From assembly GCA_018266255.1 (NCBI GenBank), contig JAFEAT010000015.1, positions 201,901 through 265,900 of the forward strand: a stretch of DNA of 64,000 nt. The letters run 5' to 3'. Within the stretch, counting starts at the first letter, position 1; every line of letters begins with the position of its first letter. The position numbers were made by a program, and so were the translations under genes. This DNA comes from Cyanobacteria bacterium SZAS-4. GTDB taxonomy: Bacteria; Cyanobacteriota; Vampirovibrionia; Obscuribacterales; Obscuribacteraceae. Shown here piece after piece: positions 27,769 to 36,630 of the stretch. The notes under the pieces are model-generated. The model saw only the letters and a list, made by a program, of their open reading frames with translations. It made no database searches and was not told where the DNA came from.

Positions 27769-28758
27769 TTAGAAGTTCGTTTCTACGCCCTTTGGCAACA
27801 GCAACTGTCCAGTCTTTTGCTGAGTCACGTTAGCTGGGTTGAACTGGGTGTAGTTGAAACCGAAGTCTGTTGTGCGGCTGCTGTACTGTGGGATACGTCT
27901 CCAGCCTTGACCGAACTCAGTTGCCTGTTGGGCAGTCAGGGCGGCGATGCCGTTGTTACGGGTGTCGCTCAGACCGAAGTCTTGAATTGACGAACCTGTC
28001 GAGATTCTCTGTCCACCGAGTTTCAAGCGCTGTCCACCGCCCAGGTCGATCGAGCTGTTGCGCAACTCTGTGCCTGCGGAAGTGCCTTTGTCGAAACCGT
28101 TACCAGTTGGAACACCGAATGGGAGACCGAAGCCTGCCAGTGGGCCTACGCGGGTGACTTCATCCTGGATGCCGCCAGCAGCTCCGCTGCCTGCGCCCAG
28201 TGCCATGTGACGTCCACGCAATTCGTACTGGTGTGTAGTTTGTCCGCTGCGGCGTGTCTGTGGGATCGATGTGCCATAGCCGCCTGTGCCTGGCAGTCCG
28301 CCTCCACCCATGATGTTTGTCTCGAGGGCTGGATTGAACGTGTTGGCATATGGCGCAATGTTCAACATGCCAGGGTCAGCGCCAGGTGTCGATGGAGGTG
28401 CTGGGATCAGTCCGGTCAACGCAGGTCCCAAGACTCCAGGAGGAGAGACGAGAGCTGGTGCGACAGGCAAACTGATACCTGAACTTCCCTGGTCGATCTG
28501 GTTAGCTGGAACAGCTGGAATCCAGGGCAATAGCGTTGATGGTCCACCCATACCTGGCGTTACGCCGGCTGGGGTAGCGCCGTCTCCAATCGCCGGAGGT
28601 GCACCCTCTGCGGCAGGGATGCCTACGCCAGTGCTCTGGGCGCCGGGGATAAGTGGCGTGCGCAGGGTTGTCGTACCCTGGGCGAATGACGGAGTGCTCA
28701 GTACCGCGCCCAGCGCCAGTGACGCGAGGGTTGCCTTTAAAATCTTAACGTTCAACAT
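27769..28758 (-). CDS. Exported Pro/Gly-rich protein, paralogue A
   Basis: 329 residues. AGGAGG stands 9 bases before the ATG, an ideal ribosome-binding site. A signal peptide ends near SFAQG (about 27). The mature part begins LRTPLIPGA and contains EGAPPAIGDG, GVTPGM and PPSTPGADPGML, each of which recurs in the neighbouring paralogue. The second half has a TRRSGQTT segment and less biased sequence. No known domain. Its place in the secretion run and its duplication suggest an envelope structural role; function unknown. Confidence 0.7.
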   Translation of the reverse strand: MLNVKILKATLASLALGAVLSTPSFAQGTTTLRTPLIPGAQSTGVGIPAAEGAPPAIGDGATPAGVTPGMGGPSTLLPWIPAVPANQIDQGSSGISLPVAPALVSPPGVLGPALTGLIPAPPSTPGADPGMLNIAPYANTFNPALETNIMGGGGLPGTGGYGTSIPQTRRSGQTTHQYELRGRHMALGAGSGAAGGIQDEVTRVGPLAGFGLPFGVPTGNGFDKGTSAGTELRNSSIDLGGGQRLKLGGQRISTGSSIQDFGLSDTRNNGIAALTAQQATEFGQGWRRIPQYSSRTTDFGFNYTQFNPANVTQQKTGQLLLPKGVETNF

Positions 28759-28832
28759 GGGTGTGGCCTCCTGAGCCTTTTTGATTGGAGTCGCAGTTTA
28801 GCTGCGGACGGGTGGGCGAAAACTTCGAAAAC

Positions 28833-29564
28833 TTAGTGGTCGGCTATTGTGGCGCGTGCGCGCAGGTTTGGTCCTTTGAAAAGTGTGCGATTACCGTAGA
28901 GACTTTGGGTGGTCTGAGCGCCGGCGAGATTGGAAGAGCGGTTGCCACCTGCCCCTCCTTGATTGCCTCCGACGGGACGCGGTCCGTCCTGCGAGGTCTG
29001 GGGTTGCATCTTCAAATCCGGCTTCTGAGATAGCGGTTCTCCGAAATCAGTCAGCGAGGAACCGTATCGTTTCAGCCCAAGGTCGCGTGTCGTTTGACGA
29101 CCTGACCTTGACTGAGGAGCCTGGTCTCCAGGAAATCCTCCGCCTGAGTTAATTGGCACTTCAATTGCAGCAGGAGAATTGCCGTTCATCGACTGCGGTA
29201 GCATGCCTGGATCCGCACCTGGTGTGGAAGGTGGTGGCGTCAAATATGGTGCCACCATGGAGTTCACACCACCACCTGAACCTCGGTCTAGCGGGCTCAT
29301 TGGCGGAAGCGGTACGTCTGATGGAGGAGGAGGATTGTACATTCCTTGCATGCCAGGAGTGACGCCCATCGGTGCATATCCACTGCCTATCGGAGGCGGT
29401 GCACCCTCTGGCGCAGCTTGACCAGCAGCGGCATTTGGTGCGCCATCGATCAACGGACTACGCAAACTTTGAGCGTGAGCAACAATCGCAAAACCATTAA
29501 AGAACACCGCTGCAACAAGTGCAAACAGTGCTGATTTGAGGCTAAACGAGGTGCTGGTCATCAT
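28833..29564 (-). CDS. Exported Pro/Gly-rich protein, paralogue B
   Basis: 243 residues, the first gene of the minus-strand secretion run. The signal peptide ends near AHAQS (about 32). It shares with paralogue A the blocks LRSPLIDGA, EGAPPPIGSG, GVTPGM, PPSTPGADPGML and SGRQTT in the same order, so the two arose by duplication. It is shorter, with a different C-terminus rich in Gly, Asn and Gln. Two ATG codons stand at 29564 and 29561; either may be used. Function unknown. Confidence 0.7.
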   Translation of the reverse strand: MMTSTSFSLKSALFALVAAVFFNGFAIVAHAQSLRSPLIDGAPNAAAGQAAPEGAPPPIGSGYAPMGVTPGMQGMYNPPPPSDVPLPPMSPLDRGSGGGVNSMVAPYLTPPPSTPGADPGMLPQSMNGNSPAAIEVPINSGGGFPGDQAPQSRSGRQTTRDLGLKRYGSSLTDFGEPLSQKPDLKMQPQTSQDGPRPVGGNQGGAGGNRSSNLAGAQTTQSLYGNRTLFKGPNLRARATIADH

Positions 29565-29697
29565 TTCTCTGTCATGGTCGGGAGTGAAACAGCTTAGATC
29601 TGCTGTAGCGTGACACTAAGGTAGCTTTTGCGCGGGCGAATGTCTTGGGTGAGACTACGCACAGCCATGGGATTTCTCCCACTGAGATGCAAAAACC

Positions 29698-31632
29698 TTA
29701 GTCTTCCGACAAGCGTTCGCTATATCTATACAGTTCGTGACCTTCCGGCACAGTCACTGCCTTCCAACTTCCAGTCACAGTGCCTGTCGCCATCACGTCC
29801 ATGCGCTTCAGTTCTTGATAGCGCCTGAGACTCTGCAACAAGCGCGCGTAATTCTGCTGCATGCGCACCGTGGTTGGATGCTGCTCGCCGAGCTGTCGTT
29901 TGCAGATAGAAAGCGCTTCTACATAATAAGGCTCGGCTTGCTCCAACTTATTCTGCATGTGATAGAGCGTCGCCATGTTCTGCAAAGCGCAGGCGACGTC
30001 TGGATGGTCTGGAGGAAAATTCGACTTATATAAGGATAAGTATCGACTGGCGAAATTTTCGGCCTCGTCATATTTTCCCTGGAAATAATTGACCTTGGCG
30101 AGATTGTTGACGGTCGATGCAATATGCAAACTCGTTGGTGGCAAGACGCGAGTTTTGATGATCAGTGCATCACTATACAAAGATTCGGCGCGATCGATGT
30201 GTCCGAGTCGACAATAAACATCTGCAAGGCGTTCAATCGACCCGACGAAGCGCTGACTTTCGCGACCGAACTTTTCGGCTTTGCGAATCACTTCAATCCA
30301 TTGCCGCTCAGAATCGGCGAAGCGGCCGTCCTGGAAAGACTGCTCGGCGACATTGCGACTGGCTTCCCAGTCAGCATCGGCATTGGCAACTGCGGAATTC
30401 GGCGCAGGCGCCGCAGTCAAATCGCGCTGCGACCAATTCAACTCTTTCATCGCTTGAGTGACGTTGATTTGTTTTTTGCGTGCGTAATCGAACAGAATAA
30501 ATGCATGTTCAGCGGTCATGCGCCCGGCTTCCATCATGGCGTTGCAGCCAGCCGCGAGGTGCAGATAATTGGAATCGCAGATATCCGTCATCAACAGCAT
30601 CTGCAGCATCATCTGCGAATTGTCTCTTCCCATTTGCAGAGCTTTTTCGATATCCGAGTCAGTCACCAGGCCAAGCAATTTGAGAAATTCAGTGAAGGCA
30701 ACCTTTTTGTTGTTGCCGATTTCGTTCATGCGCACTTTCTGAACAGCTTGTTGAATCGTCAGACCTTCGCGGTCCATCAAAAACATCACGCGTGTCGCAT
30801 CTTGCTGCGAGCACTGATTGGAAATAATCATCTCTTGCAATTGCAGCGCATTTTCCAAGAGGGCGGGAGTGCAATAGTGCGAATCGACGAGCACTTGCCC
30901 GAGCAATTTACCGGTGCTAACGCTGACTTCGATGGCGTTGCTCAGCTGCGGCTTTGTGATGGTGCCAGCGGCGATGAGCAATTCGCCTAACAAAACCGTT
31001 CGCCTATCTGGCAATCCGTAGAAATCTCGTTCGACTGGCTGCTGAGCGCCACTGGATGTGTTTCGGCGAGAGTTTGATTTTAAAGATTTGATCGCTTGCT
31101 CGCGCGTTACTCGCCCATTTCTCAACAGCGACTGCGCGTTTAAAGTGGCAGTCAGACCAGCTTCTGAAATCATTCCTGAAAGAACGAGTGAACGACCGAA
31201 GGGCAATCCCGTCTCTTCGCTTTGCTTGAGCGCCGTGTTTAGCTGCGCTTGCGAGATCAATCCACACTCGATGAGCAACTCGCCCAGTTTGTTAGCCGAG
31301 GAATCATCAGGCTTTTCGTAGCCAATTTTGTTCAGCGCATCTTCAAGAGTTGGATGCTCACCGGCTGCAACGGCTTGCAAGGCCCGTTTTGCCAGATCTG
31401 GATGAACGCTGTTGCTCTTGAGCATCGTCTGACAGTGAACCGACGCGTCGAGCAGCGGCTCCTTGATATATTGCGACAGCACAAGCACCCGACCGAGCGC
31501 GAGCCCAGTCTGGTCGACGATTTGCAGAGCCGCTTCCAATTTCTTGCGCTCAACCAACCCGAGTTCAACTAACAGCTCGCCAAGCCGTAAATCTTCGCTG
31601 ATTGCGGGTCCATCACGATTGCCTTCTGGCAT
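29698..31632 (-). CDS. Tandem GspE-N-terminal (MshEN-like) repeats plus TPR domain
   Basis: 644 residues from the ATG at 31632, preceded by GAGGAACA. The N-terminal 400 residues are four or so units of about 85-95 residues, each containing a pair of the pattern LGELLIECGLIS...L..AL then GRSLVLSGMIS...L..ALNAQ. This is the two-part motif of MshEN/T2SSE_N domains, which in MshE-type ATPases bind cyclic di-GMP. No GspE ATPase domain follows. Instead the C-terminal 220 residues are kinesin-light-chain-like TPRs (HPDVACALQNMATLY and similar). A cyclic-di-GMP-responsive scaffold is inferred. Two paralogues lie at 40064 and 41381. Confidence 0.75.
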   Translation of the reverse strand: MPEGNRDGPAISEDLRLGELLVELGLVERKKLEAALQIVDQTGLALGRVLVLSQYIKEPLLDASVHCQTMLKSNSVHPDLAKRALQAVAAGEHPTLEDALNKIGYEKPDDSSANKLGELLIECGLISQAQLNTALKQSEETGLPFGRSLVLSGMISEAGLTATLNAQSLLRNGRVTREQAIKSLKSNSRRNTSSGAQQPVERDFYGLPDRRTVLLGELLIAAGTITKPQLSNAIEVSVSTGKLLGQVLVDSHYCTPALLENALQLQEMIISNQCSQQDATRVMFLMDREGLTIQQAVQKVRMNEIGNNKKVAFTEFLKLLGLVTDSDIEKALQMGRDNSQMMLQMLLMTDICDSNYLHLAAGCNAMMEAGRMTAEHAFILFDYARKKQINVTQAMKELNWSQRDLTAAPAPNSAVANADADWEASRNVAEQSFQDGRFADSERQWIEVIRKAEKFGRESQRFVGSIERLADVYCRLGHIDRAESLYSDALIIKTRVLPPTSLHIASTVNNLAKVNYFQGKYDEAENFASRYLSLYKSNFPPDHPDVACALQNMATLYHMQNKLEQAEPYYVEALSICKRQLGEQHPTTVRMQQNYARLLQSLRRYQELKRMDVMATGTVTGSWKAVTVPEGHELYRYSERLSED

Positions 31633-31852
31633 TGTTCCTCGAAAAGGCGGCATTGCGGGCATATAGCGGGAGGTACGTCAGCCAAAATGACGTACAGTTC
31701 AAACATATCATTCCCGTTTACGCGCCGCCCTCACGCTTTAGGACCCTGCGCCTGTGTCCAATAATCCACTAATTTTTGGATATCTAGCCGTCTACCAACA
31801 CAAAAGAGTTTGTTCATCGGCCAAGAGGCGGCAACTTTGTATTTTGATAAAC

Positions 31853-32512
31853 CTAAGGTTTGTTCGCTTTCGCTGGGTTGGATTCGAGTGTCCTCAACGC
31901 AGACATCCCTTTTTGAGTGCAACGCAAACACTGCATTCCTTTATAAGGTCGATGGCATACTTCGCACAAAGCTGCTACCAAACGTGGACCGGTAGCCGTT
32001 TGGTCGGGAAGATTGCTGGTTGATGCAGTGCCCATCACCTTGGCCATTTCGACAGCTTCTGGCTTGCGACCTTGCTCACGAAGCAGACGCACCAAATGCC
32101 GAGCACTCCACTGCGCCTCTGGAACGCCCAGTCCAAGTGTATCCTGAAAGATCATCAGCGCCTGCCTGAGCGAATGTTCCGCTTCATCGACCTTGCCATA
32201 TTTGTACAAAGCGAACGCTAAATTGTTGTACGCGCGACCAACAACAGGGTGATTCTCACCCAGCGCCGCCACTTTCTTGTGCAGCGATTCACGATAAAGC
32301 GGCTCGGAATCCTGATGACGCCCTTGCTTGGCAAACAAGTTCCCGAGCCCATCTAGACACATACAAACCATCTGAGGTGACTGCGCGTCTTCAGCCTGAC
32401 GAATCGCCAGCCACCAATTATCTTCAGCTTCTTCAAAGCGAGACTGCTCTGCAGCCTGTTCCGCTGAGAGCTTGTACTGGCTCCACTTTTCCCGACAAAC
32501 TCGAGCGTCCAT
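31853..32512 (-). CDS. TPR protein with C-terminal zinc ribbon
   Basis: 219 residues from the ATG at 32512, preceded by AGGAAAT. Three or four TPR units (about 10-150), including the HPVVGRAYNNLAFALYKYGK repeat of the kinesin-light-chain type, are followed by a C-terminal knuckle with C183/C186 (CEVC) and C195/C198 (CLRC), a probable zinc site. It may bind a partner through the TPRs; nothing indicates an enzyme. A perfect palindrome lies just upstream of its ribosome-binding site. Confidence 0.75.
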   Translation of the reverse strand: MDARVCREKWSQYKLSAEQAAEQSRFEEAEDNWWLAIRQAEDAQSPQMVCMCLDGLGNLFAKQGRHQDSEPLYRESLHKKVAALGENHPVVGRAYNNLAFALYKYGKVDEAEHSLRQALMIFQDTLGLGVPEAQWSARHLVRLLREQGRKPEAVEMAKVMGTASTSNLPDQTATGPRLVAALCEVCHRPYKGMQCLRCTQKGMSALRTLESNPAKANKP

Positions 32513-32528
32513 ATTTCCTATCAACGGG

Positions 32529-32542
32529 CACCATATATGGTG
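32529..32542. promoter_or_regulatory. 14-bp perfect palindrome, candidate operator
   Basis: CACCATATATGGTG is fully self-complementary and lies immediately upstream of the ribosome-binding site of the TPR/zinc gene, in the divergent gap with the gene at 32786. This is the size and place of a dimeric repressor site. Confidence 0.4.
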
Positions 32543-32785
32543 AGATAACGGACCGTGTCCGCATCACTACCCTCGATGCAACTTCTCCGACAATCGCCAA
32601 ATTGTCTCGAAATATCGTCCTCCTTTCATTCATTATAGTGAGTCTGGTTGACATCTGGGAAGGTTTGCTCATAAATTCGTCCAGGCTTGGCTATCGGGAT
32701 GATTTTCGTTTCGTTTTTGGGGGATGAAATTCGAATTTACTGGACTGCCTGGGGAACAATTGGGTATATTGCAGACGGGTAAGCC

Positions 32786-34474
32786 ATGGGCGAACTCAAA
32801 TCGGATCTGACTGTTTCTGGGACATCAGTCAAAATGCAAGACGGTGGAGACTCTACACCTAAAGGTGCGGAAGAATCTGGCAATATCAAGCCAGAGCAAG
32901 ATTCCGAGCAGGTTAGCGCGGAAAATTCTCAGTCAGACCAGCCTGAAAAAGTCTACGATTACTATCATCAACACTTTGGAGTTGCGCTTGCCGCTGGAAG
33001 CCAAGACGTGCGCAATGCGGAGGCTGGCAGCCGAGCGGCTTATGCTTCGACAGCAGAAGTTGCTGATAAACCTGCAACGCCGACCGGTGAAAAAAGTGCT
33101 TCCTGGAACGCTCTTAAGAGTTTGATTCGTTATCAAACCTCGACAACCAAGGAGCCTGAGCCGCAGGCGCCTTTTACAACGTCTGGTGATAGTTTTGAAG
33201 CGCAGTGGTTGAGCAAATCGTCAGATGATTTGCCGGCGCTCCGTGCAGACGCTGCACCTGAGCCAGAAGCTGTGAGACTGAAGTGGACACCAATGGTCGA
33301 CAATGTCCCCGAAACTCAATGGAGTGGATCCGAGGAACAGCAAGTCGAAGTCGAAGCCGAAAGCGCTGCCCATGAGCCAGAAGTTGCTGACGCAGTTGAA
33401 AGCGCACCGCAAGTTTTGCAAGGTGTTGACACAAATGAAAGCGCAGCGCAAGAGGTGAAGCCTCAAGCTGCGCAGTTGAGTTACGAAGAAGCGCTTGCTG
33501 CAACGGCTCGCGGCGAACATACTGCTGTAGAAGTAGCGAAATCTGGAGAAGAACCAAAGCCTGTAGCGAAAAAAATATTTGGTAAGCCAGCGCGAATGGT
33601 TCGGAAACCTATCGGACGGCCGGACTTCAACCAGGACAAAAGTTACGAAGATGCTTTGGCAGCAACTGCGCGCGGTGAAAAACCTGCTGTTCCTGCTCCG
33701 GTTCCATCGTTCGAATCGTCCACAGTTATGGACGAAATGAACGAACTTTTGGATTCGGTGTCCGAGCCAACAGTATCAAGTAGCGATAGCGCACAAGTTC
33801 AGGATTCAGCAGATGTAAATGTTGCGGAGGAATTAGCTGCGAGCAGCGCGGCGGAAGATTCAGAAGAGCATGATGCAACTGAAGTTAGAAGCAAATTCGG
33901 TTCGCTGAACGCTTTTGCAAGAATGCAAAAACGCACCAAGGAGCAAGTCGAAACCAAAGAAGAACAATCAATCACTGGTGACATTCCAGACGAAGTGCAA
34001 GACGAAGTGCAGGCTAGAAACTGGGACACTACGCCGGTTGCAGAAGCAAAACCAGCAACTGGAGATTCAGTCATGAATCAATGGTGCTCGACCAGTACTG
34101 GCGATTCCATTCCAGCCACTGGCAATACGAATTCAGCCGCGGCTTCACTGCTTGAGGCGTTGAACAGCATACCGACACCATCAGTGATGAAAGACGGACC
34201 ACCAGCTCAGACCGGTGGCGCGACGCAATCTAAATTTTCGCTAGCCACTCCAAAACCTGCCGGTTCAGAAAGTTCGAGCCTGACACCAGATACGATGCGG
34301 CAACAAGCTTCGCGTACGTCGTGGTTGAAAGCTGCTTCGGAATACTCTTCGTCAGTCATCAAAGCAGTCTCTGACCAGATGAAAATGCTCAACCAAAAAC
34401 CGAAGAAGACCACCCCAGAAAGCCCTGAGTTTCGAACTGCAGAGCTTCCAGACCAGTCTAATGAAGAAAGATAA
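32786..34474 (+). CDS. Acidic, low-complexity protein with YEEALAATARGE repeats
   Basis: 562 residues rich in Glu, Ala, Ser and Pro, probably mostly disordered. Two near-identical blocks, SYEEALAATARGEHTAV (near 232) and SYEDALAATARGEKPAV (near 288), stand about 55 residues apart, and a third related helix may be degraded. There is no signal peptide or membrane segment, and no known domain. TATATT (32765-32770) fits a -10 element 15 bases before the ATG, giving a very short leader. Function unknown; a scaffold or storage/stress role is no more than a guess. Confidence 0.65.
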   Translation: MGELKSDLTVSGTSVKMQDGGDSTPKGAEESGNIKPEQDSEQVSAENSQSDQPEKVYDYYHQHFGVALAAGSQDVRNAEAGSRAAYASTAEVADKPATPTGEKSASWNALKSLIRYQTSTTKEPEPQAPFTTSGDSFEAQWLSKSSDDLPALRADAAPEPEAVRLKWTPMVDNVPETQWSGSEEQQVEVEAESAAHEPEVADAVESAPQVLQGVDTNESAAQEVKPQAAQLSYEEALAATARGEHTAVEVAKSGEEPKPVAKKIFGKPARMVRKPIGRPDFNQDKSYEDALAATARGEKPAVPAPVPSFESSTVMDEMNELLDSVSEPTVSSSDSAQVQDSADVNVAEELAASSAAEDSEEHDATEVRSKFGSLNAFARMQKRTKEQVETKEEQSITGDIPDEVQDEVQARNWDTTPVAEAKPATGDSVMNQWCSTSTGDSIPATGNTNSAAASLLEALNSIPTPSVMKDGPPAQTGGATQSKFSLATPKPAGSESSSLTPDTMRQQASRTSWLKAASEYSSSVIKAVSDQMKMLNQKPKKTTPESPEFRTAELPDQSNEER

Positions 34475-34475
34475 T

Positions 34476-34580
34476 TTGTAGTATAGAAGCCTTCCAGACT
34501 CGCTCCACGCTCGTAGTACGAAAGTCTGCAATACGCGCTTCATACTTGTAGTACAGAAGTCTGCTACTCTGAGACTCATC
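34476..34580 (+). repeat. Three 35-bp imperfect tandem repeats
   Basis: Units at 34476-34510, 34511-34545 and 34546-34580 each begin T(T/C)GTAGTA and share AGTCTGC or a close form further in. They fill the gap between the stop of the acidic protein and the leader of the fasciclin gene. Spacer-free, so not CRISPR. Confidence 0.8.
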
Positions 34581-34621
34581 AAAGCCCGTCGGGTGGTCTT
34601 TGAACAACGAGGGAGAGCACA

Positions 34622-35179
34622 ATGCGTCCACTACCACAACAAATGAAGTCAACTTTGCTAGCGCTGACACTTTTGTCAGTTTGCAGTTCGTCTGCGTTGG
34701 CGAAAGATCCAACTACAGGCGGCAAGATGTCTACTGCGAATACACAAGACATTATCAATACGCTGAGAGTCGAAGGGAAATTCCACAAGATGCTTGAAGG
34801 TCTGAGCAACGCCTTCGACTTGGACAATACGCTCAAGGGCAAAGGTCCTTTCACTGTTTTCGCAGCAGACGATAAGGCGTGGGGAAAAATCAACCAAGCC
34901 GATCAAGATACTTTGTTCAACAACAAAAACAAGATGGCGCAGGTCCTCAAGTATGAAATCATTCCCAACGCAAAACTAGACAGCAAAGCACTTTCAGCGA
35001 TGTCGTCAGTGAAATCAATGGAAGGTCATGAAATCAAATTGTCTATGAAAGACGATAAAGATGCGAAAATCGCAGGACTGTATGCTGACAAGGCACACGT
35101 AAAAAGTGCAGATATCATGTGCAGCAACGGCATCATCCACATCGTAGATCAGCCGTTGATGCCACAATTAGCTCAATAG
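34622..35179 (+). CDS. Exported fasciclin (FAS1)-domain protein
   Basis: 185 residues. A signal peptide ends near SALAKD (about 27). The rest is one FAS1 domain: the H1 motif GPFTVFAADDKAW and the H2 motif CSNGIIHIVDQ are both present, with the usual YEIIPNAK strand between. FAS1 proteins are secreted adhesion modules in many bacteria and eukaryotes. Domain length is normal. GAGGGAGAG precedes the ATG. Three tandem 35-bp repeats lie upstream and a hairpin terminator follows, so it is probably monocistronic. Confidence 0.92.
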   Translation: MRPLPQQMKSTLLALTLLSVCSSSALAKDPTTGGKMSTANTQDIINTLRVEGKFHKMLEGLSNAFDLDNTLKGKGPFTVFAADDKAWGKINQADQDTLFNNKNKMAQVLKYEIIPNAKLDSKALSAMSSVKSMEGHEIKLSMKDDKDAKIAGLYADKAHVKSADIMCSNGIIHIVDQPLMPQLAQ

Positions 35180-35226
35180 CCTGATCACTGCGCGGAAAGT
35201 TATTCCGTTCAATAAAAGTCAAAAAT

Positions 35227-35258
35227 ATGCGCAGGAAATTCAAAATCCCGCGCATTTT
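35227..35258 (+). terminator. Terminator after the fasciclin gene
   Basis: ATGCGCAGG (35227-35235) pairs with CCCGCGCAT (35247-35255) with one mismatch, followed by TTTTGTT. Confidence 0.6.
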
Positions 35259-35310
35259 GTTGAGCATATATGGTGCGCGAGCTGGATAGTGCTGGCCGCG
35301 ACCAATCTTG

Positions 35311-36630
35311 TTACTTGCCCCAGGTAAAGAACAATGCAATGGCTGCTACCGTCATCGCGGCTGTTGATGCCCATCCGGCGAAGTTGGTCATGCGACTGTT
35401 CACCTTGTCGCCCATGATCTTTTCGTTATTAACGACAAGCATAATCAGAATCAGAAGTGGTGGTGCCACCAGTCCATTTATGACAGCAGACCAGAACAAT
35501 GCAGATATCGCATTCATGCCGAAGAAATTCATTGCCATTCCGATGATTGTCGAAATTGCAATTACGGCATAAAACTGCTTAGCGCGATACGGTTTCTCAT
35601 CCAATCCGTAACGCCATCCGCATGCTTCGGAAACGGCATAGGCAGCCGATCCCGTCAAAATGGGAATAGCGAGCAGTCCCGTACCGATCAGACCGAGGGC
35701 AAGGAGTAACTCAGAGAATTTGCCTGCCACTGGTACCAGAGCTTTTGCAGCATCGGTCGCCGATGTGATGTGTGTTTGTCCGTGTGCATGAAGAGTTGCA
35801 GCGCAAGTGAAGATGATGAAGTACATGACGGCATTGGAAAGACACATACCGGCATTGACGTCCATCGCCGCCACTTTCAGCTCTTCATGAGACGCGCCGC
35901 GTCGCTGCCAGAGCGCTTTCTTACCCTCACTCTTATCTTCTTCGACTTGTTGACTGGCTTGCCAGAAAAATAGATACGGTGAAATAGTTGTGCCAAGGAT
36001 GGCTACAAGCGTCGAAACATATTGCGCAGTAGGTTTGAAAGACGGAATAAATGTGGCCTTTAAAACCTCCATCGCATCGACATGCACGAAAAATGCGGTA
36101 GCAATGTAAGCAAACAGAACGACTGTTAGCCACTTAAATACGTTGACGATCAGTTTGTAGGAACCCAAGAATTGAATCACTAAAATGCCTACTGATACGA
36201 GAAAAATTGTAGGCAAGATAGGCACAGGGTGGAGCAACTGGATTGCAGCGGCTATGGCACCAATATCAGCACCAACATTCAAAGTATTAGCGATAAAAAG
36301 TGCAACAACGGCTATATAAAGAATCGGTCTGGGGTAGTTTTTCCTCAAAACACCTGCCAGTCCCTGACCTGTAACCATGCCGATTTTGGCGCAGCTGTAC
36401 TGCACTGCAGCTATCATCGGCAATGTGACGATTGCCAACCATAGAGTCGAGAAACCCAGGGATGCTCCGGCGACTGAGTATGTACCGATACCAGACGGGT
36501 CGTCGTCCGAGGCACCAGTGATCAACCCAGGTCCGAGAACCTGGAAAAACCGTTTGAGCGGGTTTTTCTCTTCTAGAGCTTTCTGCCGCGGAGTCAGCTC
36601 GCTAGTATTGGGGGGTGCTTCAGCATTCAT
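35311..36630 (-). CDS. Nramp-related divalent metal transporter
   Basis: 439 residues from the ATG at 36630, chosen because AGGA lies 8 bases upstream. Eleven or so membrane segments with the Nramp opening GPGLITGASDDDPSGIGTYS. Nramp proteins import Mn2+ or Fe2+ with protons. The metal-binding signatures are altered: the TM1 DPGN is DPSG here, and the TM6 MPH segment reads SPY (GTTISPYLFF). In characterised Nramp-related magnesium transporters the Asn and Met of these motifs are also replaced, so the substrate need not be Mn/Fe. Strand-divergent from the small gene at 37172. Family secure, substrate open. Confidence 0.85.
   Translation of the reverse strand: MNAEAPPNTSELTPRQKALEEKNPLKRFFQVLGPGLITGASDDDPSGIGTYSVAGASLGFSTLWLAIVTLPMIAAVQYSCAKIGMVTGQGLAGVLRKNYPRPILYIAVVALFIANTLNVGADIGAIAAAIQLLHPVPILPTIFLVSVGILVIQFLGSYKLIVNVFKWLTVVLFAYIATAFFVHVDAMEVLKATFIPSFKPTAQYVSTLVAILGTTISPYLFFWQASQQVEEDKSEGKKALWQRRGASHEELKVAAMDVNAGMCLSNAVMYFIIFTCAATLHAHGQTHITSATDAAKALVPVAGKFSELLLALGLIGTGLLAIPILTGSAAYAVSEACGWRYGLDEKPYRAKQFYAVIAISTIIGMAMNFFGMNAISALFWSAVINGLVAPPLLILIMLVVNNEKIMGDKVNSRMTNFAGWASTAAMTVAAIALFFTWGK

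Noticed and set aside
34476..34580. CRISPR array
   Set aside because: Units are contiguous and imperfect, with no unique spacers and no cas genes.
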